Part shown: positions 7,499 to 15,009 of the stretch, in pieces | How the letters are laid out: the number at the start of each line of letters is the position of its first letter | How positions within the stretch are numbered: the stretch's first letter is position 1 | DNA from: Chitinophagaceae bacterium | GTDB lineage: Bacteria; Bacteroidota; Bacteroidia; Chitinophagales; Chitinophagaceae | DNA: 49,768 nucleotides | Reading direction: 5' to 3' | NCBI GenBank assembly: GCA_022843585.1 | Contig: JALHNJ010000017.1 | Coordinates: 1 to 49,768 of the forward strand | The notes under the pieces: model-generated | Told to the model about the DNA's origin: nothing | The model's database searches: none | Seen by the model: only the letters and a program-made list of their open reading frames with translations | Made by a program: the position numbers and the translations under genes

Positions 7499-7638
7499 TT
7501 GGCGTGTTGGATTAAAACTTTTTTTACATCAAAAAAAATCCTGACTAGATAAGGAATTTTACTTCGCATAAACTCCTTGTCTCTTTTTCTTCATCACCTC
7601 TTAGCCTAATCTTCACAATTCTATTAGTATTCTTTCTC

Positions 7639-7646
7639 TATTTTTG
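7639..7646 (+). promoter_or_regulatory. Candidate -7 element upstream of the DUF4403 gene
   Basis: TATTTTTG fits the Bacteroidota -7 consensus TAnnTTTG and lies 17 bp before the ATG. No clear -33 TTTG is present at the usual distance, so the call is weak. Confidence 0.25.
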
Positions 7647-7662
7647 ATTATCAATTTATCAA

Positions 7663-9093
7663 ATGAAAGGAAAAGGAATTCTTGTTTTTATTTGCTTGCT
7701 CAGTTTTGTTCAATCCTATTCTCAGAAAATTAATCCCGCCAACCCTGATCTATCACCCGGAAATTTCAAACTGGATTCGCTGCCTAATTCAGAGATCAAT
7801 ATTCCCATCCAGATAAACCTGAAGCCCATGTATGCCATGGCGGAGAAAAGTGTTGATACGCTTTTTACTTCTCCCGGTTATCCTGATGGCTGGGTACAGG
7901 ATGGCTGCGATACAAGATTCAAGTATTCTTTTCGCCGAAGCCCCTTGCAAATGACTGGTGCCGGAAATTCCCTTACCATCGGCTTTATGGGTTATTACAA
8001 AATTGTGGGTTCAACAAGAGTTTGTGTAAATGGAACGGTAATATCTCCGTGGACACCCGCCTGCCGTTGTGGTTTTAGTGAACCGGAACGAAGAGTGAAT
8101 GTTTCGTTTACCAATTCCTTATCTGTTCAGCCAGATTTTAAAGTAAAACTTGCCGTAAAAAGAAATGAGCCACAGGCATTGGATAAATGTGAGGTTTGTT
8201 TTTGGGGGCAGGATATAACCAAACAAGTTATAAAAGGCCTGACCGCCGAGTTGGATGTTTCTAAAAAAGACATGGAGAAAACCTATGGCTCTGTTGATCT
8301 AAGGCCCCGTTTTCAGCAGATCTGGAACCAGATGAACAAAGTGTACAACCTCTACGGCTTAGGCTGGTTGAAAATTAATCCGCAAAAAATTAGAATCAAC
8401 AATCTCTTTATTAATAAAGACTCATTAAATATCTACATGGGGCTTTCGGCAAAACCTTCTATCAGTTTTGAAAAGCCGGAAGAAAAGGATTCTGCTATTC
8501 CTAATCTGGGAAGCTTTAGTAAGCAACAAGGGTTTTCCATTTTTCTTGATGCAGTGTTGAGTTATGATTCATTAAGTACTATCATGAATGCGGAAATGAA
8601 GGGTAAAGAGTTTTCGTTCAAAAAAGGTTTTATCAAAAAGAAATTCATTATTGACGATTGTAAAATATATGGTGGCGGATTTGAAAAGCTGATCATAAAA
8701 ATCACCTTCTCCGGTACTAATAGTGGTGTTGTTTACCTGGTAGGTAAGCCGGTTTATGATACTGATAAACGAACTATTGAAGTGGCAGATATCGACTTCG
8801 ATATAAAATCGAAAAATGTTTTGCTTGGTTCGGCTGATTGGTTATTTGATAAAAAGATAACTAAAGAAATAGGGAAGAATACCAAATTTGAATTGGGCAA
8901 TTATATTGATTCTGCTAAGATCAATATCAATCAACAGCTAAACCAGGAATGGATTAAAGGCATCCGTAGTTATGGCAATATAAAAGACATCAAACTAATT
9001 GGTATTTATCCCATGCAACAACATTTGGTGATACGCAGCAATTGTTCCGGTGACCTGTCAGTAAAAGTGGAATCTGTAAATATTAGTTTGTAG
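7663..9093 (+). CDS. DUF4403 family secreted protein
   Basis: This 476-residue protein has an N-terminal signal peptide ending near SYSQ (about residue 20). The DUF4403 hallmark follows: SEINIPIQINLKPMYAMAEK at about 43-62, then an all-beta region with repeated strands such as FKVKLAVKRNEP. Downstream are paired segments with DSAKININQQLNQEWIKGI, which resemble the lipid-binding TULIP-like repeats suggested for this family. A cysteine-rich patch (GCDTRF, RVCVNG, ACRCGF, KCEVCFWG; about 85-185) is notable and may form disulfides in the periplasm. Function is unknown. It ends convergently with the GtrA gene, overlapping by 11 bp. Confidence 0.8.
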   Translation: MKGKGILVFICLLSFVQSYSQKINPANPDLSPGNFKLDSLPNSEINIPIQINLKPMYAMAEKSVDTLFTSPGYPDGWVQDGCDTRFKYSFRRSPLQMTGAGNSLTIGFMGYYKIVGSTRVCVNGTVISPWTPACRCGFSEPERRVNVSFTNSLSVQPDFKVKLAVKRNEPQALDKCEVCFWGQDITKQVIKGLTAELDVSKKDMEKTYGSVDLRPRFQQIWNQMNKVYNLYGLGWLKINPQKIRINNLFINKDSLNIYMGLSAKPSISFEKPEEKDSAIPNLGSFSKQQGFSIFLDAVLSYDSLSTIMNAEMKGKEFSFKKGFIKKKFIIDDCKIYGGGFEKLIIKITFSGTNSGVVYLVGKPVYDTDKRTIEVADIDFDIKSKNVLLGSADWLFDKKITKEIGKNTKFELGNYIDSAKININQQLNQEWIKGIRSYGNIKDIKLIGIYPMQQHLVIRSNCSGDLSVKVESVNISL

Positions 9094-9598
9094 GATCTTC
9101 TTCTGCCGTTGTGGCCTTAAAAGAAAAATTTCGCTGGGCTACATAGCTAAAAAGCACAACGATGGAAATAGTTAGTATCTGTGCCAGTACCGGATAAATA
9201 TGAAATTGCTCTACAAATATTTTTAGCAAAATATAATTCAAGGCCAGGTTGAACAGGCAGATCATAAAATAGCGAAACAGCTGTATTCTACCCTTCATAT
9301 TGGAATCGCTAAACACCACATATTTAGACATAAAAAAACCTATTGGAAAAGTGATGCAAAACGAAATAAACAGTGCGGCTATGTGGCCCTTAAAGGCATA
9401 GATGCCAAAGTGAAAGGTCTTTTCAAAAAATATGTATTTAAAGCTGATAAAATAAATAAGAAGTCCGAGCACTGTATTTCCCCCACCAGAAGCTGCATAG
9501 CGAAAGGTCTGTAAATTCATCAACCTGCGAAAAGGTGGATAAAAAAAATCAATAATGGGAAGTATAAAATCCCTGGCACTATGTATATGTCTTCGCAT
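9083..9598 (-). CDS. GtrA family membrane protein
   Basis: This 171-residue protein starts at ATG 9598. The open frame extends to 9874, but the extension lies antisense to the start of argS and lacks the family pattern. Four hydrophobic segments are visible: FRYAASGGGNTVLGLLIYFI, HIAALFISFCITFPIGFFM, LFRYFMICLFNLALNYILL and PVLAQILTISIVVLFSYVAQ. The typical GtrA ending RNFSFK follows. GtrA proteins are thought to assist transfer of lipid-linked sugars across the inner membrane, and this one may serve cell-surface glycan assembly, but no glycosyltransferase is adjacent. It is divergent from argS, with a partial palindromic repeat between them. Confidence 0.88.
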   Translation of the reverse strand: MRRHIHSARDFILPIIDFFYPPFRRLMNLQTFRYAASGGGNTVLGLLIYFISFKYIFFEKTFHFGIYAFKGHIAALFISFCITFPIGFFMSKYVVFSDSNMKGRIQLFRYFMICLFNLALNYILLKIFVEQFHIYPVLAQILTISIVVLFSYVAQRNFSFKATTAEEDPTN

Positions 9599-9636
9599 GA
9601 ATGTGGGCAAAGTTAATAGCTGGGAGAATAAAAAAA

Positions 9637-9651
9637 CCTGTCGGCAGACTG
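9637..9651. repeat. Partial copy of the CCTGTCGGCAG palindrome
   Basis: CCTGTCGGCAGACTGG is most of the palindrome seen at 7478-7498, with a decayed right arm. It lies between the divergent GtrA and argS genes. Confidence 0.5.
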
Positions 9652-9693
9652 GAAGAGAAAAGGAGTTAAAGAGGCTTTGTGGATGCAGGTGCT

Positions 9694-9701
9694 TAATTTT
9701 G
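9694..9701 (+). promoter_or_regulatory. Candidate -7 element for argS
   Basis: TAATTTTG fits TAnnTTTG and lies 20 bp before the argS ATG. A TTTG at 9676-9679 is 14 bp upstream, shorter than the usual 17-23, so the pairing is doubtful. Confidence 0.3.
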
Positions 9702-9721
9702 CACAAAATCAGTAAAAAGGA

Positions 9722-11500
9722 ATGAATATCGTAAGCCAGATAAAGCCCCTTGTAGCAAAAGTGTTGAGAAATTTGTACGGGCAAGAGTACAAAGAATCGG
9801 AGTTGACCATTAATACTACCAAACCTGAGTTTGAAGGTGATTATACATTGGTGCTTTTCGGTTTTGTAAAACAATTAAAGAAATCGCCGGAGCTGTTAGG
9901 TAATGAAATTGGTGAGGCGTTGTTAAAAGAGAATCCAACAATTTTCTCTGCCCATAATACGATAAAAGGATTTTTGAACCTGACCGTTACTGATAGTTAC
10001 TGGATTGACTTTTTGCATACTAATTACTCCAATAAAAAGTTTGGTGCCAAGCCGGCAAATAGTCAGAAAGTAATGGTGGAGTATTCTTCTCCTAACACCA
10101 ACAAGCCTATACATCTTGGGCATTTAAGGAATAATTTTTTGGGATGGAGTGTGGCGCAAATATTAAAGGAAAGCGGATACGAAGTAATAAAGAGTTGTAT
10201 TGTAAATGACCGTGGTATACATATTTGTAAAAGTATGATCGCTTGGCAAAAATTTGCGAATGGTGCTACACCCCAATCTACCAATACCAAAGGCGACCAT
10301 TTTGTGGGCGAATACTATGTACGCTTCAATGATGAATATAAAAAAGAGGTGGAAGAATTAGTAGCAGGTGGGATGACAAAAGAAGTGGCTGAAAAAGAAG
10401 CTCCGATAATGAAAGGCACTCAGCAAATGCTGGTAGATTGGGAGAATGGAAAACCCGATGTGATCGAACTCTGGAAAAAAATGAATGGATGGGTATATGA
10501 AGGATTTGATGTTACGTATAAAAGAATAGGCAGCGATTTTCAAAAAACTTATTACGAAAGTGAAACGTACCTGCCGGGCAAAAAATTTGTAGAAGAAGGG
10601 TTGAAACAAGGAGTATTCTTTAAAAAAGAGGACGGCAGTGTGTGGATTGATCTGACTGCTGAAGGGCTTGATGAAAAACTAGTCCTGAGAAAGGATGGCA
10701 CTTCCGTTTACATTACGCAAGATCTGGGTTTGGCAGAAGAGAAATACGAAGACTTTAAATACAACGAAAGCATTTATGTGATAGCTGATGAACAGAACTA
10801 TCATATGAAAGTATTGAAGTTGATCTTGCAAAAATTAGGTAAGCCATATGCTGGCGGAATCTATCATTTAAGTTATGGCATGGTGGAATTACCGAGCGGC
10901 AGAATGAAAAGCCGGGAAGGAACAGTTGTAGATGCAGATGAATTGATTGAAGAGATGGTGAATGTGGCAAAGAATAAAACCGAAGAGCTTGGGAAAGTAA
11001 AAGACTTTAGTTCAGAAGAATTGACGGAACTATATGATACCATTGCTCTGGGGGCTTTAAAGTTTTTTTTATTAAGAGTTGACCCGAAGAAGCGAATGAT
11101 ATTTAACCCGGAAGAGTCTATCGATTTTCATGGGTTTACGGGGCCTTTTGTGCAGTATACACATGCAAGGATCAAATCAATATTGAGGAAGCAATCGGGA
11201 GTAATTAGTCAGGAGTCAGGAGTCGAAAGCCTGCTAAAACTTGAAAAAGACCTTATTGTTTTATTGGAACAGTATACGGTGGCGATAGAACAGGCTGTTG
11301 CAGAACATAATCCTTCTGTGCTTGCCATATATGTTTTCAATCTTGCTAAAGCATTTAATACGTTTTATACGGCCCACTCAGTAAGCAATGCAGAATCTGA
11401 AGAGAAGAAGCAATTGCGATTGCAATTGTCTGAAATGACAGCCAATGTAATTGCCTCCGGGATGAGTTTGCTGGGAATAAAAGTTCCAGAGAGAATGTAA
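9722..11500 (+). CDS. argS: Arginyl-tRNA synthetase
   Basis: This enzyme charges tRNA-Arg with arginine using ATP in the cytoplasm. The 592-residue length is typical for a class Ia ArgRS. An N-terminal additional domain (about 1-105) is followed by the catalytic Rossmann domain. HLGH (131-134, the HIGH motif) sits within SSPNTNKPIHLGHLRN, and GRMKSREGT (about 390) takes the place of KMSKS. A DALR-type anticodon-binding helical domain ends the protein at a typical short SLLGIKVPERM. One oddity: residues 492-503 (SGVISQESGVES) are encoded by a heptamer tandem array, which falls in the variable linker before the DALR domain. A terminator hairpin follows at 11546-11576. Confidence 0.98.
   Translation: MNIVSQIKPLVAKVLRNLYGQEYKESELTINTTKPEFEGDYTLVLFGFVKQLKKSPELLGNEIGEALLKENPTIFSAHNTIKGFLNLTVTDSYWIDFLHTNYSNKKFGAKPANSQKVMVEYSSPNTNKPIHLGHLRNNFLGWSVAQILKESGYEVIKSCIVNDRGIHICKSMIAWQKFANGATPQSTNTKGDHFVGEYYVRFNDEYKKEVEELVAGGMTKEVAEKEAPIMKGTQQMLVDWENGKPDVIELWKKMNGWVYEGFDVTYKRIGSDFQKTYYESETYLPGKKFVEEGLKQGVFFKKEDGSVWIDLTAEGLDEKLVLRKDGTSVYITQDLGLAEEKYEDFKYNESIYVIADEQNYHMKVLKLILQKLGKPYAGGIYHLSYGMVELPSGRMKSREGTVVDADELIEEMVNVAKNKTEELGKVKDFSSEELTELYDTIALGALKFFLLRVDPKKRMIFNPEESIDFHGFTGPFVQYTHARIKSILRKQSGVISQESGVESLLKLEKDLIVLLEQYTVAIEQAVAEHNPSVLAIYVFNLAKAFNTFYTAHSVSNAESEEKKQLRLQLSEMTANVIASGMSLLGIKVPERM
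11197..11224 (+). repeat. Heptamer array (AGGAGTC family) inside argS
   Basis: The units AATTAGTC, AGGAGTC and AGGAGTC, with a degenerate unit GGGAGTA before them, are read in frame as part of argS (about residues 492-502). This matches the arrays found just outside genes at 28700-28737 and 42461-42592. In argS it lies in a tolerant linker. Confidence 0.75.
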
Positions 11501-11545
11501 TGCTGAAATGAGTTTATATTTGTAAGACGGAAACCGTCATAAAAT

Positions 11546-11576
11546 AAAAAGCCTTCCAATTTATGGAAGGCTTTTT
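11546..11576. terminator. Bidirectional intrinsic terminator, argS / TPR gene
   Basis: AAAAAGCCTTCCA, a 5-base loop, then TGGAAGGCTTTTT lies between the convergent argS and TPR genes. The A-run and T-run let it work on both strands. Confidence 0.9.
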
Positions 11577-11597
11577 ACATGCTCAGAATTAAATATA

Positions 11598-12662
11598 TTA
11601 AAGACCGGCCATTTGTTTCTTCTGCTTATTAGCAGCCAGTCCTGGATCCATTTCAATAGCTTTATCGCAAAGGGCAATGCCTTTCTCTTTTTGACCACTC
11701 TTTTGGTAAGCCATACCAATCATGAATAATGAAGATGCAGATGTTTTATCATATGTCAGCACCTGGTCCCAATATTCAATAGCTTGTGCATATTTGCCTT
11801 TGTAATAGTATGCTTCAGCAACCATATTTAAAATATTCAGGTCGCTTGGTTTTCTTTTTAGAATTTCAACCAGCATAGCAACTCCCTGTTCCAGGTTGCC
11901 AACGTTCAAGTAGGCAATACCAAGATTTTCCAGGTAGTCATTATCTTTTTTGTAGCCCTTCTCTCCTGCTTCCAGTATGTATTTCAAAGCATTTTTATCA
12001 TCATGCATAGCATAGCAGATCAACCCTAATTCGTATACCCAATAATTCTTGGTGGGGTCAAGTGCTATTGCTTTTTGAAAATATGGGATAGCTAATTTAT
12101 AATTCATCATATCAGCGTAGCTATGAGCAATCATGTATGGCACTTCCGCATTTTCAGGATTTTCTTTTGCCGCTTCATTTAAGAATTTAATGGCTTCGCC
12201 ATAATTATCCATGTCGTAATTTACTTTACCAACATAGAAATAAACTTTTGCTGAAGGATCAACTCTTTTCAACTTATCAGCATATAACAACACATCGTCA
12301 TTTTGCTTTAGCTGAAATGACAAAGTCATAAGCTGGTTATAATTTGCAGCAGATTCATCTCCCAATTCAAGTAATTTTTTGTACGACTCTCTTGCATGTG
12401 TATAACGACGAAGATCAAGATAGGCGGAAGCTAGCTCTGCAGTAATAACCTTACTATTGCCATCATACTTTGCAGCTTTTTCAAAATTTTTGAGAGATTC
12501 AAGGCGGCGGCCATTTTGCTTTTCCAGCAAGCCTTTTTGTAAGAAAAATTCAGCACTATCTGCTCCGGTAGCACCAATTACATTGATAGCCGTAATAGAA
12601 GTCTGGGAGTTTGCTGCAAAAGCAGGTAACACCATGCACAATAACAGGATTTTACGTATCAT
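11598..12662 (-). CDS. Periplasmic TPR repeat protein
   Basis: This 354-residue protein starts at ATG 12662 with signal peptide MIRKILLLCMVLPAFAANSQ. An in-frame ATG at 12701 would put 13 extra residues before the signal and lies at or upstream of the predicted transcription start. The mature protein is nearly all tetratricopeptide repeats: about eight helical pairs, including AEFFLQKGLLEKQNGRRLES, PSAKVYFYVGKVNYDMDNYG and ASSLFMIGMAYQKSGQKEKG, each with the usual G/A/Y/A spacing. TPR arrays mediate protein-protein contacts, and the partner is unknown. It is convergent with argS and lies upstream of glgB in the same direction, separated by 117 bp. Confidence 0.85.
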   Translation of the reverse strand: MIRKILLLCMVLPAFAANSQTSITAINVIGATGADSAEFFLQKGLLEKQNGRRLESLKNFEKAAKYDGNSKVITAELASAYLDLRRYTHARESYKKLLELGDESAANYNQLMTLSFQLKQNDDVLLYADKLKRVDPSAKVYFYVGKVNYDMDNYGEAIKFLNEAAKENPENAEVPYMIAHSYADMMNYKLAIPYFQKAIALDPTKNYWVYELGLICYAMHDDKNALKYILEAGEKGYKKDNDYLENLGIAYLNVGNLEQGVAMLVEILKRKPSDLNILNMVAEAYYYKGKYAQAIEYWDQVLTYDKTSASSLFMIGMAYQKSGQKEKGIALCDKAIEMDPGLAANKQKKQMAGL

Positions 12663-12703
12663 AGGGATTTTTTTAGGATGGATTCGAATAAAAGTTCTCA
12701 TCG

Positions 12704-12734
12704 CTAAAGTAGATTTTACAAATGACTAATCAAA
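12704..12734 (-). promoter_or_regulatory. Candidate promoter for the TPR gene
   Basis: On the minus strand TTTG, then 19 bp, then TACTTTAG, one mismatch from TAnnTTTG. The predicted start of transcription is near 12698, giving a leader of about 35 bases before ATG 12662. Confidence 0.4.
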
Positions 12735-12767
12735 ACTTAACCGTTGTATTCTAAGCGAATACCATTC

Positions 12768-12783
12768 CAAAATAGTACTATTT
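12768..12783. repeat. Small palindrome over the glgB stop codon
   Basis: AAATAGTACTATTT (12770-12783) is a perfect 14-bp palindrome containing the TAG stop of glgB. The flanking ATTC and GAAT extend the symmetry. It is A/T-rich and short, so it may be a weak 3'-end hairpin or chance. Confidence 0.3.
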
Positions 12784-14823
12784 CAGAATGATTCCTCCTA
12801 AAGCAGGTAAATTTACGATAACCCTGTGTTTTTGTTGACTTTCCTCAATCAATTGGCACTGAATTTCTGGGTTAAAGACATCTCCGGTGCCCCAAAACCT
12901 TTTTGCATCGCTGTTGAAAATCTCTTTTTTATACATCTTACCAGTCACATGTACTTCCCAGTCATTTCTTACTACCGGAGTCATATTCAGAATTACCAAT
13001 AAATCATCCGTTGGTATCTTCCCTTTTCGTTTAAAAACAATAACTGACTCAGCCCGATGATCCAGGTCGACCCACTCAAAACAATATTTGTTGAACTGAT
13101 TCTCATATAACGCAGGTTCTGTGGTCAACAGGTTGTTCAATTCGGTAATACAGTCTTTTAAAAGCCGGTGACAATCGAATTGTAACAATTCCCATTGTAA
13201 TTCTGATTTGTAATTCCATTCACTGGTTTGGCCAAACTCATTACCCATGAATAAAAGTTTGGCTCCGGGATGTGTCCACATATAGGTATACAGCAACCGA
13301 AGGTTGGCAAATTTTTGCCACTCATCTCCCGGCACTTTATAAAGCATTGGGCTTTTGCCATGTACAACTTCATCATGACTCAGCGGCAGCATAAAATTTT
13401 CATCATAGTAATACATCATACTAAATGAAAATTTGTCCTGGTGAAACTGGCGCATTAATGGATCGAGTTTGAAATAATCTAAGGTATCATGCATCCAGCC
13501 CATCATCCATTTCATACCAAAACCTAATCCATCATTCCAGGTTGGTTTTGAAATGCCGGGCCAATCGGTTGCTTCTTCGGCAATAGTTTGTACATCGGGA
13601 AAATCTCTAAAAATTGTTTCGTTTAAATCTTTTATAAATGCAATCGCTTCTAAATTTCCGTCCCCGCCAAATTCATTTGGCTCCCACTCTCCTTCTTCTC
13701 TGGAGTAATTTAATTTCAACATAGAGCTTACAGCATCTACCCGAATGCCATCAATATGAAATAAATCAAACCAATACCTGGCACTGCTGATCAAAAATGA
13801 TTTTACTTCTCCCCTTTTATAATTAAAAATGTAACTGTTCCAATCCGGATGAAATCCTTTCCGCATATCTGCATACTCGTACGTATGAGCACCATCAAAC
13901 ATAAACAAGCCATGTGCATCATACGGAAAATGCGAAGGCACCCAATCCAATATCACCCCAATGCCTTCCAGGTGAAAGGCATCTATCAATCGCATCAATC
14001 CTTGTGGGTCGCCAAATCTTGAGGTAGCAGCAAAGAATCCGGTGCATTGATACCCCCAGCTTCCATCAAAGGGATGTTCAGTTACCGGCATAAACTCCAC
14101 ATGTGTAAAACCCAGGTTTTTTACATACGGAACAAGTCTTTCCTTTATCTCGTCATAACTGTTATAACTTTCTTCATCATTTTTATTGGGTCGCTGCCAA
14201 CTGGCCAAATGAACTTCGTACACACTCCAGGGAGCATCTAATGAATTATTTTTTTTTCGCCTCTTCATCCATTCTTCATCTTTCCATTCATAATACATAT
14301 CCCAGGTAATACTTGCTGTATCAGGTCTTTTTTCCCAGAAATTGGCAAAGGGATCACCTTTATCAATCTCTCGTTTTGCATATCCTATAATATGATACTT
14401 GTATGCTTCTCCTAAATTAAACCCTGGAATAAAGCCTTCCCATATTCCGCTTTTATCCCAACGGGGCAATAGTTCATATTCATGATTTGTCCAATCATTA
14501 AAATTTCCTTTTACGGATACTGAAGTTGCGTTGGGCGCCCATACACAGAAGTACATGCCCCATACATTATTTACCTGTATAGAATGAGAACCAAATTTTT
14601 TATAGAGTTGATAGTTGGTGCCTGCCTGGTAATTAGCTACCTCTTCGTCTGTAAGTAATGAATAGTTCCAGACTGGTTTCGATGTATTGATGTAATTGAC
14701 CTCCTCATATTTCTTTTTAGCAGCATCATCCGCAGAACTTTTTGGAGCGACGGGTAATTTCGGTTTTTGCTCTCCGTTATTACCGTTTAGTGAATCATCT
14801 GCTCTATTTTTTTTTGATGCCAT
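12778..14823 (-). CDS. glgB: 1,4-alpha-glucan branching enzyme (GH13)
   Basis: This cytoplasmic enzyme forms alpha-1,6 branch points in glycogen. It is 681 residues from ATG 14823; the frame opens 12 codons earlier only with a TTG. After a low-complexity charged N-terminus (1-45), a CBM48-like beta domain (about 75-160, with FCVWAPNATSVSVKGNFNDW) precedes the GH13 barrel. The motifs are DWVPSHF (293-299), GIRVDAVSSML with nucleophile Asp363, TIAEEAT with acid/base Glu416, and LSHDEVVHGK with Asp484. A C-terminal all-beta domain ends the protein. The sequence resembles the plant-like/short bacterial branching enzymes. It belongs to the same glycogen block as glgC and glgA, which are 7 kb away on the same strand. 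Confidence 0.96.
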   Translation of the reverse strand: MASKKNRADDSLNGNNGEQKPKLPVAPKSSADDAAKKKYEEVNYINTSKPVWNYSLLTDEEVANYQAGTNYQLYKKFGSHSIQVNNVWGMYFCVWAPNATSVSVKGNFNDWTNHEYELLPRWDKSGIWEGFIPGFNLGEAYKYHIIGYAKREIDKGDPFANFWEKRPDTASITWDMYYEWKDEEWMKRRKKNNSLDAPWSVYEVHLASWQRPNKNDEESYNSYDEIKERLVPYVKNLGFTHVEFMPVTEHPFDGSWGYQCTGFFAATSRFGDPQGLMRLIDAFHLEGIGVILDWVPSHFPYDAHGLFMFDGAHTYEYADMRKGFHPDWNSYIFNYKRGEVKSFLISSARYWFDLFHIDGIRVDAVSSMLKLNYSREEGEWEPNEFGGDGNLEAIAFIKDLNETIFRDFPDVQTIAEEATDWPGISKPTWNDGLGFGMKWMMGWMHDTLDYFKLDPLMRQFHQDKFSFSMMYYYDENFMLPLSHDEVVHGKSPMLYKVPGDEWQKFANLRLLYTYMWTHPGAKLLFMGNEFGQTSEWNYKSELQWELLQFDCHRLLKDCITELNNLLTTEPALYENQFNKYCFEWVDLDHRAESVIVFKRKGKIPTDDLLVILNMTPVVRNDWEVHVTGKMYKKEIFNSDAKRFWGTGDVFNPEIQCQLIEESQQKHRVIVNLPALGGIILK

Positions 14824-15009
14824 TCTTATGGAATTTAGTGAACCCGGTATATCACTCAACTTACATCTTTTTACTGGAAAATTAACATTTGTATAAGGTG
14901 TACATCTGCCTATTCTTACCGGAAATCATCATTTTTGTGCGGTTCGAGTAAATGTCTATCCAGTTACGTAACCAAATTGATATTTTTCCGAACAAGTCAA
15001 ATAACCAAC

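Noticed and set aside
9599-9874. N-terminal extension of the GtrA frame
   Set aside because: It runs antisense over the first 50 codons of argS, has no membrane segments of the family type, and ATG 9598 fits GtrA length.
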